From the NCBI GenBank assembly GCA_026627345.1, contig JAPNUP010000138.1, positions 1 to 64,000 on the forward strand: 64,000 nt of DNA, in the 5' to 3' direction. Position numbers and translations under genes: made by a program. Shown piece after piece: positions 1-8,146 of the stretch (within the stretch, counting starts at the first letter, position 1; each line of letters begins with the position of its first letter). The notes under the pieces were generated by a model that made no database searches, was not told where the DNA came from, and saw only the letters and a list, made by a program, of their open reading frames with translations. This DNA comes from Bacillota bacterium. GTDB taxonomy: Bacteria > Bacillota > Bacilli > Alicyclobacillales > SLC66.

Positions 1-326
1 TCGAGCTGCATACCATGTGGCCGCTGTTGGCGGATCGTCTGCTTGCGTCGATCCAGCTGCTGACAAACTCCGTTTGCAACTTGACAGAGCGCGCAGTGAT
101 CGGACTGACGGTGAACCGCGAGCGCTGTGCAGCGCTTTGGATGGGCAACCCTGCAGTGGCCACGGTCCTTGCACCTACACTGGGTTATGATCGCGTGGCG
201 GCAGAAGTGAAACAAGCACTGGCACAAGGGCGCAGTCTTGTCCATGCCGTGCCTGGTCGAACGGACATCGTGCGCATCGGAGACGACGCGGTACCGGTCG
301 CGTGGCTCACAGCACCACACGCGTGA
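1..326 (+). CDS. Class II fumarase / aspartate ammonia-lyase family, C-terminal part
   Basis: The reading frame is open from base 3 and enters from the left edge, so only the last ~108 residues are present. The residues ELHTMWPLLADRLL followed by NRERCAALW match the C-terminal helical region of the fumarase C / aspartase superfamily, where the usual text is ELNxMMPxIAxNLLQSI and NxExCxxxxxxS. The conserved LGYDRVAAEVKQAL segment, the family's IGYxxAAxIAKxA motif, is also visible. These enzymes eliminate fumarate from malate, aspartate or argininosuccinate-like substrates. The signature loop GSSxMPxKxN lies outside the window, so fumarase and aspartase cannot be separated here. Confidence 0.8.
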   Translation, partial: ELHTMWPLLADRLLASIQLLTNSVCNLTERAVIGLTVNRERCAALWMGNPAVATVLAPTLGYDRVAAEVKQALAQGRSLVHAVPGRTDIVRIGDDAVPVAWLTAPHA

Positions 327-361
327 CTAAAACGGCATGCGGCGGAAGGCCAGGCGGCGCG

Positions 362-550
362 CTATTTGTGCCAATGATCATAGCGGTGGCGATCACTCGT
401 CACTGCGCGCGACAGAAGGAAATAGACACCTGCGGCCAGCAGAATCAAGAAGGCAACTTTGATGAGAAACGACAGGACCGCGCTGACCACGATGAAGCCG
501 ACAAACAGTAATACTAAGGTCAGCGCGATGCGAAAGGCGCTGCGAAACAT
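362..550 (-). CDS. Small two-helix membrane protein, unknown function
   Basis: A 62-residue protein starting at the ATG whose first base is 550, with AAGGGAG about 8 bases upstream. An in-frame extension to 586 exists but has no better ribosome site. Two hydrophobic stretches (residues ~7-25 and ~27-47) are followed by a short basic/histidine-rich tail ending RHRYDHWHK. That predicts a tiny inner-membrane protein with a charged tail. I do not recognise a family. Confidence 0.55.
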   Translation of the reverse strand: MFRSAFRIALTLVLLFVGFIVVSAVLSFLIKVAFLILLAAGVYFLLSRAVTSDRHRYDHWHK

Positions 551-693
551 AGGCAAGACTCCCTTGTTGTCACGTATAAGAACCATTCTACCGCAAAGCC
601 GGCTAAAAGCCTATGCCTTGCGGTCTTATGGCAGTCTCAGAGCTAACCCTGCTACTTTTTTATACGTGTGCGGAGTGAGGAAGTTTCAGAGCG

Positions 694-1560
694 TCAGTTC
701 ACTGCCTGTGGCTGCAACGTGGATGCAGTCTTGATGGCTGACGCGGTGAGTGTCGCAAGGTGGATGATCGTCTTGTGCCCAATGCTTTGTGGATCAAGTG
801 TGGGATTATAGGCAGTAAATTCAATCCCGCGCAGGCGGCCGCTGGCAGCGATCCTTTGCAACGACTGCTCGGCCAGTGAAAGCGAAATGCCTGGAAAAAC
901 AGGAAGATCGACGGCTGGCATCACGCCTTGCTCCAGCACGTCAACGTCGAAGTGCACGTATAAGTCGGTCTCAGGCAAGTTGTTTGCGAGCCACGTTTCG
1001 ATTTGCTCAGGATAGACATGGCGTAGGCCATACTCGTTCATGAGTGAGATCTCATTCCAGTCTGCTCCTCGTCCGGATAGCAAGGTAACCTGCGCGGCGG
1101 GGATGGCAGCTGGCAGATCGGCTGCCCCGACTGCGGTTGCCAGCGCAAGCCCACCAAGATAGTGCGATAACGTGGTTTTTTGTGTGCTAAAGTCTGCGTG
1201 ACCGTCAAACCAAAGGACATGGCCCTGTGGGAAGTGCTTGGCAAACGCCGCGAAGGTGCCGCTGGCAATGCCACAGCCACCGCCTTGAACCACAAGGAAC
1301 GAATCTTTTTTCCAAATATCAGATAAAGCTTGCGTGGTGGCGTCAAACACCTGCGCGAGTTCTTTCATGCTCGGTGGGTCTTGGTCGTATGAGAGGGTGA
1401 CATCGCCGTAATCCGACACTTCTGCGATCTGGCCGAGCGCGGACACGAGGTGTGGGCGCACTGCTTTGCACGCGGCAGCTACTTGCTCTGTCTGGATGGT
1501 TCTATCCTTGGGAAACACGGTGCCGAGCGGTATGCCGACAACGCCGATCCGGACAGTCAT
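694..1560 (-). CDS. Arginase/agmatinase (ureohydrolase) family protein
   Basis: A 288-residue protein of the Mn-dependent ureohydrolase fold, which hydrolyses guanidino compounds to urea or related products. WFDGHADF supplies the D-x-H-x-D metal ligands and HFDVDVLEQG supplies the D-x-D pair; MPAVDLPVFPG is the family loop after it. The first canonical ligand motif GGDH reads GGGCG here, so His is replaced by Cys. Substrate therefore cannot be assumed to be arginine or agmatine. It is transcribed divergently from the SCP2 gene, 82 bases away. Confidence 0.75.
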   Translation of the reverse strand: MTVRIGVVGIPLGTVFPKDRTIQTEQVAAACKAVRPHLVSALGQIAEVSDYGDVTLSYDQDPPSMKELAQVFDATTQALSDIWKKDSFLVVQGGGCGIASGTFAAFAKHFPQGHVLWFDGHADFSTQKTTLSHYLGGLALATAVGAADLPAAIPAAQVTLLSGRGADWNEISLMNEYGLRHVYPEQIETWLANNLPETDLYVHFDVDVLEQGVMPAVDLPVFPGISLSLAEQSLQRIAASGRLRGIEFTAYNPTLDPQSIGHKTIIHLATLTASAIKTASTLQPQAVN

Positions 1561-1642
1561 GGAAAATCACCTCACAGTCGACTAAGATGGCTTTAGTATG
1601 CGCATTTTAGTGCATGCATACCCTAGACTGGAGGTGGGCCTT

Positions 1643-1981
1643 GTGGATCAGGTAACAGCGCGTGACGTGGTGGCTGGCATGAAGGACAATTTTGATGCCG
1701 CCGCTGCCAAAGGTGTAAGTGCCGTGCTCGTCTATGAACTCGCAGGCGATGGAGGCGGCGTGTGGACACTCGATGTGCAAGACGGAACGCTGACCGTGGA
1801 TGAAGGTATACCGTCTGGTAAGGCGGCGGCAGCCACTGTAAAGATGGCTGCTGACGACTTTGTCAAGGTGGCGCTCGGAGAGATGAATCCAATGCAGGGG
1901 TTCATGTCGAGAAAGATCAAGATCCAAGGGGATCCATTTACAGCTCAACAGTTTCAAGGATTTTTCAAACGTCCGTCGTGA
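1643..1981 (+). CDS. SCP2 sterol-binding domain protein
   Basis: A 112-residue single-domain protein. The GTG at 1643 is chosen because GGAGGT ends 7 bases before it; the frame is open further upstream without a better site. The pattern (amphipathic N-terminal helix, strand GVWTLDVQDGTLTV, then the ATVKMAADDFVKVALGEMNP segment and KIKIQGD) is typical of the SCP-2 lipid-carrier fold. Bacterial single-domain versions are presumed to bind acyl chains or other hydrophobic ligands; no ligand is known here. A GC-rich hairpin follows the stop codon. Confidence 0.75.
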   Translation: MDQVTARDVVAGMKDNFDAAAAKGVSAVLVYELAGDGGGVWTLDVQDGTLTVDEGIPSGKAAAATVKMAADDFVKVALGEMNPMQGFMSRKIKIQGDPFTAQQFQGFFKRPS

Positions 1982-2012
1982 TCGACGCCGGACTTTGAGG
2001 GAGCGGCAGTGG

Positions 2013-2040
2013 CAGGCGGGCGCACGCGCCCGCCTGATTG
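2013..2040. terminator. GC-rich hairpin between convergent genes
   Basis: CAGGCGGGCG pairs with CGCCCGCCTG (2013-2022 with 2027-2036) around a 4-base loop, followed by ATTGTT. It lies between the SCP2 stop and the end of the opposing small gene. The T tract is weak. Confidence 0.4.
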
Positions 2041-2232
2041 TTACGAGGTGTAGCGGTCGGTCTTCACCAGGTGGTTGCGCAAGATCGGCGCACCTTCTGG
2101 TTCACACTGGCTGACGACGCCACCGCCTTCATCCATCATACGATGAATGCCTTCCTCTATGTCCTCATGCTCGGATTGCTCCAGATACCCTTCATGAACA
2201 GATTCCGCGGTGCCGTAGTTTGATTCATCCAT
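2041..2232 (-). CDS. Small acidic hypothetical protein
   Basis: A 63-residue protein beginning MDESNYGTAESVHEGY. The ATG at 2232 is preceded by GGGAGGGG about 10 bases upstream, and this decides the start over a longer in-frame extension to 2373. The sequence is rich in Glu, Asp and His with one Cys and no membrane segment. I do not recognise the family. It ends 4 bases from the hairpin shared with the SCP2 gene. Confidence 0.55.
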   Translation of the reverse strand: MDESNYGTAESVHEGYLEQSEHEDIEEGIHRMMDEGGGVVSQCEPEGAPILRNHLVKTDRYTS

Positions 2233-2235
2233 CCT

Positions 2236-2265
2236 TTGCGGTCCCCTCCCGTTCATTGGTATAAT
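2236..2265 (+). promoter_or_regulatory. Promoter of acnA (extended -10)
   Basis: TGGTATAAT at 2257-2265 is a perfect extended -10 box, with a weak TTGCGG -35 eighteen bases upstream. It lies in the divergent gap before aconitase and predicts a leader of about 160 bases ahead of the GTG at 2430. Confidence 0.5.
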
Positions 2266-2429
2266 CATGAGGTAAGCTTTGCGAAAGGCACCTCTACGCC
2301 TTAGCTTGCTACGGCGCGCAGCTGAATATGTGTGCCAAGCGGGAGCGGACACTGGCTGATTTGACAGCCTCATTCAAAGTATAGTGCCCGGCAACCTGTC
2401 TCATGATAGAGAAAAGAGGTAGATCATCA
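2266..2429 (+). promoter_or_regulatory. Structured 5' leader of acnA
   Basis: Three local hairpins can be drawn by eye. The first is GAGGT...ACCTC enclosing GCTTTGCGAAAGGC. The second is GCC-TTAGCTTGCTAC-GGC with an inner TAGC/GCTA helix. The third is GGCTG-ATTTGA-CAGCC (2355-2370). I could not match the set to any riboswitch consensus I know. The ribosome site AAAGAGGT precedes the GTG start. Confidence 0.35.
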
Positions 2430-5147
2430 GTGGCCACTTATCAAGACCCATTTGGCGTCAGAAGCGAGTTATCTGTTTCTGGCAAAACTGTTCATTATTA
2501 TAATCTTTCTCGTCTGCAGGCGGCAGGTGTGGGGAATATCTCACGTTTGCCCATTTCGATGAAGATTTTGTTGGAAAGTGTTCTTAGAAAGTTAGACGGG
2601 TACGTCATCACCGAAGAGCATGTGCGGCAGATCGCCAACTGGAATGCAGCCGCCCCGGACGAAAATACAGAAATTCCATTTATGCCAGCCCGTATTTTAT
2701 TGCAGGACTTCACAGGGGTTCCAGTCGTCGTCGATCTCGCCGCTTTGCGTCAGGCAATGCATGACAATGGCGGTGACCCGTTGAAGATTAATCCGCTGGT
2801 GCCAGTGGATCTGGTCATTGACCACTCGGTTCAGGTCGACTCTTTTGGCACACCCTTGGCGCTTGAAGAAAACACGGATTTGGAGTACCAGCGCAACGAA
2901 GAGCGCTACAAGTTCTTGCACTGGGCTACTAAAGCGTTCACGAACTTTCGCGTCGTTCCTCCTTCCACTGGCATCGTTCATCAAGTCAATCTCGAGTATC
3001 TTGCCTCTGTCGTACAGCTGCGGGAGCAAGATGGTGAACTCGTCGCGTTCCCTGACTCGCTAGTGGGCACAGATTCCCACACGACGATGATCAACGGACT
3101 CGGCGTGCTCGGTTGGGGAGTCGGTGGCATCGAGGCGGAGGCAGGGATGCTTGGACAGCCGCTGTACTTCGTGACACCGCAGGTGATCGGCTTTAAGCTC
3201 ACAGGGAAACTTCCTGCAGGCTCGACCGCCACTGACTTGGCGCTCACAGTAACGAACATTTTGCGTAAAAAAGGTGTGGTCAACAAATTCGTCGAGTTCT
3301 ACGGTTCAGGACTTAGCAGCATGAGCCTCGCTGATCGCGCGACGATTGCCAATATGGCGCCTGAATATGGCGCTACGATGGGCTTTTTTCCGGTTGACGC
3401 AGAAACGCTTAACTATCTTCGTTCGACCGCACGGTCGGAAGAACTCGTTAGTCTGGTGGAGGCATACACCAAGGCGCAAGGGATGTTTCGCACGGATGAT
3501 ATGGAAGAGCCCGTATTCACCGATAAAATTGAACTCGATTTGTCGACCGTGGTGCCAACGCTCGCCGGGCCGAAACGACCGCAGGATCGCGTAAGCTTGA
3601 CCGATCTGAAGCAACAGTTTCTCTCGTCGTTACAAAAGCCGATCAAAGAAAACGGCTTTGGTCTGTCTGACGAACAAGTGGCCAAGCGCGTCGAAGTGAC
3701 ATTTGCAAACGGGCAAAAATCGGTGATGCAGACAGGTTCGCTGGCGATTGCCGCGATCACGAGTTGTACCAACACCTCTAATCCCTCGGTCATGCTCGCC
3801 GCCGGACTGCTCGCGAAAAAAGCGGTCGACAAAGGACTCATGCGCCAGCCGCACGTCAAGACCAGCTTGGGCCCAGGATCACGCGTGGTTACGCAGTATC
3901 TCGATGACGCAGGACTCAGCCCTTATTTAAATGATCTCGGTTTTCAAGTCGTCGGCTACGGCTGTACGACCTGTATCGGCAACAGCGGGGATCTCATTCC
4001 CGAAGTGAGCCAGGCTGTCCTAGATAATGAGTTGACGGTGGCAGCTGTGTTGTCTGGTAATCGGAACTTTGAGGGGCGCGTTCATCCGCTGGTCAAAGCC
4101 AACTATCTGGCTTCACCACCGCTTGTAGTGGCTTATGCGCTGGCAGGTCGTGTCGACCTCGATCTGACGACTGAACCACTAGGTGTTGGCAAAGACGGGC
4201 AGCCGGTCTATTTGAAGGATATCTGGCCGTCACAGCAAGAGGTAGACGCAGCGATTGCTGCGTTTGTGAAACCGGAGCTGTTTGCTGCCAAGTACGCCAA
4301 TGTGTTGGAAGGTAATGACCGCTGGAATGCTTTGCCGACTCCCGAAGGTGAACTCTACGATTGGGATAAAGAGTCGACGTATATTCAACTGCCGCCGTTC
4401 TTTGAAGATATCATGAACGACAATTTGAAAATCGATGAGATTCGCGGCGCCCGCGTCCTGGCTCTCTTGGGTGACTCTGTTACGACCGACCACATTTCAC
4501 CTGCAGGCGCCATTAGCATCAAGAGTCCTGCCGCCAAGTACCTGATAGAGCATGGTGTGGATCAGCCTAACTTCAACTCCTATGGATCGCGACGCGGGAA
4601 CCACGAAGTGATGATGCGTGGCACATTTGCCAACGTACGCATCCGCAACGAAGTAGCGCCTGGGACCGAAGGTGGTGTCACGAAACATCTGCCTGACGGG
4701 GAGATCCTCTCCATTTATGACGCTGCGATGAAGTACGAGGGTGAAAGGGTGCCATCCGTGATCGTCGCAGGCAAAGAATACGGAACAGGTAGCTCGCGGG
4801 ACTGGGCTGCCAAAGGAACGTATCTGCTGGGAGCGAAGGCGGTCATTGCCGAAAGTTTCGAGCGCATTCACCGGAGCAACTTGGTCGGCATGGGCGTGCT
4901 GCCTATCCAACTCGATCCAGGTCAATCTTGGCGCTCGCTTGGGATTCTTGGCACAGAGGTGTTCTCGATCGAAGGCTTGCACGACGGCATCAAGTCGCGC
5001 CCACGCGTAACGGTGCGCGCTGTCCGCGAGGACGGCTCTGAGGTGTCATTTGAAGCGACGGTCCGTCTCGATAGCCCGATCGATATCGACTATTACCGAA
5101 ACGGCGGTATCTTGCAGATGGTGTTGCGTAGCCTGATGCGTGGATAA
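2430..5147 (+). CDS. acnA: Aconitate hydratase AcnA
   Basis: A 905-residue protein of the AcnA/IRP type, interconverting citrate and isocitrate in the TCA cycle. The GTG at 2430 follows AAAGAGGT and gives [14 protein letters not shown]. The [4Fe-4S] ligands are visible as [11 protein letters not shown] and [31 protein letters not shown] and the swivel-domain [13 protein letters not shown] substrate loop are intact. Length and domain order are those of Bacillus CitB. It stands alone, with its own promoter and leader and a strong terminator after it. Confidence 0.97.
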   Translation: MATYQDPFGVRSELSVSGKTVHYYNLSRLQAAGVGNISRLPISMKILLESVLRKLDGYVITEEHVRQIANWNAAAPDENTEIPFMPARILLQDFTGVPVVVDLAALRQAMHDNGGDPLKINPLVPVDLVIDHSVQVDSFGTPLALEENTDLEYQRNEERYKFLHWATKAFTNFRVVPPSTGIVHQVNLEYLASVVQLREQDGELVAFPDSLVGTDSHTTMINGLGVLGWGVGGIEAEAGMLGQPLYFVTPQVIGFKLTGKLPAGSTATDLALTVTNILRKKGVVNKFVEFYGSGLSSMSLADRATIANMAPEYGATMGFFPVDAETLNYLRSTARSEELVSLVEAYTKAQGMFRTDDMEEPVFTDKIELDLSTVVPTLAGPKRPQDRVSLTDLKQQFLSSLQKPIKENGFGLSDEQVAKRVEVTFANGQKSVMQTGSLAIAAITSCTNTSNPSVMLAAGLLAKKAVDKGLMRQPHVKTSLGPGSRVVTQYLDDAGLSPYLNDLGFQVVGYGCTTCIGNSGDLIPEVSQAVLDNELTVAAVLSGNRNFEGRVHPLVKANYLASPPLVVAYALAGRVDLDLTTEPLGVGKDGQPVYLKDIWPSQQEVDAAIAAFVKPELFAAKYANVLEGNDRWNALPTPEGELYDWDKESTYIQLPPFFEDIMNDNLKIDEIRGARVLALLGDSVTTDHISPAGAISIKSPAAKYLIEHGVDQPNFNSYGSRRGNHEVMMRGTFANVRIRNEVAPGTEGGVTKHLPDGEILSIYDAAMKYEGERVPSVIVAGKEYGTGSSRDWAAKGTYLLGAKAVIAESFERIHRSNLVGMGVLPIQLDPGQSWRSLGILGTEVFSIEGLHDGIKSRPRVTVRAVREDGSEVSFEATVRLDSPIDIDYYRNGGILQMVLRSLMRG

Positions 5148-5161
5148 CGAGCACGTACAAA

Positions 5162-5197
5162 AGCCAGCCCCTTTATGAACAGGGGCTGGCTTTTTTT
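5162..5197. terminator. Strong bidirectional intrinsic terminator
   Basis: AGCCAGCCCCT pairs with AGGGGCTGGCT around TTATGAAC and runs into seven Ts; AAAA precedes the left arm. It sits between acnA and the convergent membrane-protein gene and could serve both. Confidence 0.88.
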
Positions 5198-5213
5198 GTT
5201 TTTCGATGGCCAG

Positions 5214-7109
5214 TTACTTTAGGGACGAGTCGACAATCGACTGGATGGAAATCGGAGAACTGCTTCCGCGAATGTAAGTCACTGTGACCTGGTCACCGGC
5301 GTGAACGAAAGGGACCACATTCGGAGAGAGCGAGAGCGAAGCGCGATAGGCGTGACCGTCAATGAGAAACAGCCAGTACTCCTTGACTGTCGCTCCGCTG
5401 GCCCCGCCTGATTGTAGCGTCGTCGCGACACGTTGCACCGTGCCATGCACGGTGACGGTTAACGAAGGTAGGTTTGGCGCGCCTGAACCCGAAGAGATTA
5501 AATACGCCTGCCAGGCGGCCAACGCATCTGTGATGTTCGAGGCGATAATGGGCTGCGCAACGTTTTTGGGATCGACGATGGCCACCTCTTGTACAATCCC
5601 TGAGCGGTTGATGACAGGTGCGATGTACGCCAGCGAGCCAGACACGTTGTACAGGAGTGCGCGACCCGCAGAAAGGGTACTGTTCACAGTTGCACCGTTG
5701 ACGCGCTGCGAAATGGAGATGTCGTTTTGCAAGCCTGTGAACGGCGTATACGTCACGCGGTTGGTTTCCGCGTCGACCAAAATAATGCCAGACAAGGAAT
5801 TGTCGTCGGCATTCGGAGAAGTCAGTGGAATCTCCCAGCCGAGCCCACCGTTTTTGAGCAACACATTGTAGGGCGTCGCATGTACCGGTTGTGTAGCCAA
5901 CTGATGTGTCAGTGTCGCGGATAAAAAGCCTGCGCGATCCCACGCATAACGTTTCGCTTCGCTTTGCGCGAAGTTCGGTCCCACCACTTGACTCACCCAG
6001 GCTGGCTGCTGTCCAAGTGGGTAATACGTGACTTCACCGGTAGTGGGGTCCGTTAGCGCGCAACCTGTAATCACTCGTGTCACCAGTCCAGCGAGGCCTG
6101 GAGCCGGGCAATACAGGGAAGTGACCCAGTATGCGGATCCGTTTGGCGCCAGTTCCCAGTCTGACGTGCCGATGATGTAAGTCGGAAAATGCTGATACAG
6201 GAGGCGCCCGAGATTATAAGAAAATCCTGCAGAGGGCGTGATCGTATACGCCTGATGAAGTACAATTTGCGGTTTCGCTGATGGATTACTCGCAGAAGTC
6301 CACACGTATCCAGGCGATGTGTGACGGGTCAGCCAGATCAAGCCGTTATTGTAATCTAGTGGCGCTGTCCAGATCAACTGTTGGTGATAGCGAACGAGAG
6401 CGAGCCCGCGATCGGAGACGTGATATTGCGGTCCAAGTGAACCGATCGCGTTAGACAACACGAGAGCAGCGCTTTGCCGTTCTACGATAGGGACGTCTGT
6501 CGCATTGATAGGAGGGAGCATCTGACTCGTCTGCGCTTTGACGAGCGCCACTTGCGATCCGTAAGTCGCCGCTGCCGCCAGAGAAGTGGCCAGGCTGGTC
6601 ACGATCGTCGCGGCGATCAGCGCCACTACGGTCCCGATCGTCAATAGTGTGAGGGGTCCGAGACGAGCTAGCGCACGACGGGCTGCATCGAAGCCGTACA
6701 TTTGCGACGGGCCCGCGGTGGTCGAACGAGGCCCGCGGCGGCGCATATTTTGCCATAAGGGAAAGAAGATGAACGCAAGAGCGAATACACCTCCGAAGCT
6801 AAACACGCTGAAAAGCAAGATGACGCCTACTGCGATCAGGATGTAGAGCAAAGGCTTATTATTCGTCAGGCGCGGAAAGGTGCGTTCGAGGGCCAAGTGA
6901 GCGAGGCGAACCGTGATGGCCAGCACTGCCATACTGAGGAGAAAGGGGATCGTAATGGTCGGGAAAATGCCGGCGAAGTACTCGACAATACCCATGGCGA
7001 TAATGAAAGCGCCGATCCATGCGTACCCGCGTGCAGGCATTCTCCGCGGTCCCCATCCGAGGATGATGGCTACAGTGACGATTATAGGGGCGAGTAAATA
7101 GACGAACAT
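5214..7109 (-). CDS. Large multi-pass membrane protein with big extracytoplasmic domain, unknown
   Basis: About 631 residues from the ATG at 7109 (a GTG at 7118 and an ATG at 7115 are also in frame; AGGTG sits 6 bases before 7109). Roughly the first 200 residues hold five or six hydrophobic segments, the last around LLTIGTVVALIAATIVTSLA. About 430 mostly hydrophilic residues follow, predicted outside the membrane, and end in a small beta-rich domain. I recognise no catalytic motif. It resembles large uncharacterised membrane proteins of Firmicutes, but I cannot name a family. Confidence 0.75.
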   Translation of the reverse strand: MFVYLLAPIIVTVAIILGWGPRRMPARGYAWIGAFIIAMGIVEYFAGIFPTITIPFLLSMAVLAITVRLAHLALERTFPRLTNNKPLLYILIAVGVILLFSVFSFGGVFALAFIFFPLWQNMRRRGPRSTTAGPSQMYGFDAARRALARLGPLTLLTIGTVVALIAATIVTSLATSLAAAATYGSQVALVKAQTSQMLPPINATDVPIVERQSAALVLSNAIGSLGPQYHVSDRGLALVRYHQQLIWTAPLDYNNGLIWLTRHTSPGYVWTSASNPSAKPQIVLHQAYTITPSAGFSYNLGRLLYQHFPTYIIGTSDWELAPNGSAYWVTSLYCPAPGLAGLVTRVITGCALTDPTTGEVTYYPLGQQPAWVSQVVGPNFAQSEAKRYAWDRAGFLSATLTHQLATQPVHATPYNVLLKNGGLGWEIPLTSPNADDNSLSGIILVDAETNRVTYTPFTGLQNDISISQRVNGATVNSTLSAGRALLYNVSGSLAYIAPVINRSGIVQEVAIVDPKNVAQPIIASNITDALAAWQAYLISSGSGAPNLPSLTVTVHGTVQRVATTLQSGGASGATVKEYWLFLIDGHAYRASLSLSPNVVPFVHAGDQVTVTYIRGSSSPISIQSIVDSSLK

Positions 7110-7341
7110 AGACATCACCTATCGATGGAGTATCGCGACTGCCCTGTGAACAGTCCCGACATCCGAATATGTTACTTTGCAGATAGTGTACCATACCCTC
7201 TTGTGTTTCCTCATTTATGCAAGACTGACCTGAGCCATCACCGTCTACAACTTAGCACATTCGGTGTTAGAATAGGAGGATATATCATCATTCATAGACT
7301 GGAAGACAGCGCAAAACAGTCCAGCAGTGGAGGGAATCCGG

Positions 7342-8133
7342 GTGTCCGAATCGATCATCGATATCAGTGACATGGCAGTGGTTAGAAACGGGCGTTTTTT
7401 GCTCGAAGGGGTGACCTGGCAGGTGCGTGCGGGCGAACACTGGGCCTTGCTCGGCGCTAACGGTGCAGGGAAGACGACGCTGCTGCAAACGCTCATGGGT
7501 TATTTGTGGCCCACGAGTGGTCGCGTGAACGTTCTCTCCCATACGCTCGGCTCGTACGATGTGCGGGAATTGCGAAAAGAAATCGGGTTTGTCAGTGTCA
7601 ATATGGATGCCAGGCTGTCGCCTACTGAGACGGTGCTTGCGATTGCGCTGACCGGGCTCAGTGCTTCTTATGAACTCTATCAGGAACCGTCTACTGCACA
7701 AATCGAGCGGGCGCACACACTGTTAGCGCATATGGGCGTAGACCAGCACGCGCTACGACCTTATCAGTCTCTGTCTCAAGGCGAACGGCAGAAAGTTTTG
7801 ATTGCGCGCGCGCTCATGGCGTCGCCACGTCTACTCATACTGGACGAGCCTTGCGGCGGGCTCGACTTCCCGTCGCGGGAGCAGCTGCTATCTGCCCTCG
7901 AAGATGTGCTCGCAAGTCCGGGTGCGCCACAGTTGATCTACGTGACGCATTATCCGGATGAACTCATCCCGTCTATGACCCACGCGTTATTGCTGGCGCA
8001 GGGCAAAGTGGTGGCTTCTGGGCCGAAAGAGACGGTGTTGGCGCCAGATCCGCTGGCTACGGCTTTCGGCGTGCCAGTCAGCGTCGTGTGGCAAGAAGGC
8101 TACCCGATCGTGCGAATGCTGCGTGGCCAATGA
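7342..8133 (+). CDS. ABC transporter ATP-binding protein (YlmA-like)
   Basis: A 263-residue ABC ATPase. The GTG at 7342 is used because GGAGGG precedes it by 7 bases. Walker A is GANGAGKTT, the signature is LSQGERQ and Walker B is LLILDEPCGGLD, with the switch His in YVTHYPDE. No permease lies next to it, as is also the case for Bacillus YlmA, which it resembles in length and style. It ends 13 bases before the AddB start and may be cotranscribed with addBA. Substrate unknown. Confidence 0.9.
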   Translation: MSESIIDISDMAVVRNGRFLLEGVTWQVRAGEHWALLGANGAGKTTLLQTLMGYLWPTSGRVNVLSHTLGSYDVRELRKEIGFVSVNMDARLSPTETVLAIALTGLSASYELYQEPSTAQIERAHTLLAHMGVDQHALRPYQSLSQGERQKVLIARALMASPRLLILDEPCGGLDFPSREQLLSALEDVLASPGAPQLIYVTHYPDELIPSMTHALLLAQGKVVASGPKETVLAPDPLATAFGVPVSVVWQEGYPIVRMLRGQ

Positions 8134-8146
8134 GGAGGCAAAGAAG

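Noticed and set aside
2390-2402. S-box (SAM riboswitch) because of GCCCGGCAACC before acnA
   Set aside because: The remaining S-box helices and the flanking consensus are absent; aconitase is not a known target. A chance match of about ten bases.
7274-7370. Leader peptide after AGGAGG upstream of the ABC ATPase
   Set aside because: No ATG, GTG or TTG follows at usable spacing; only ATC/ATT codons are available.
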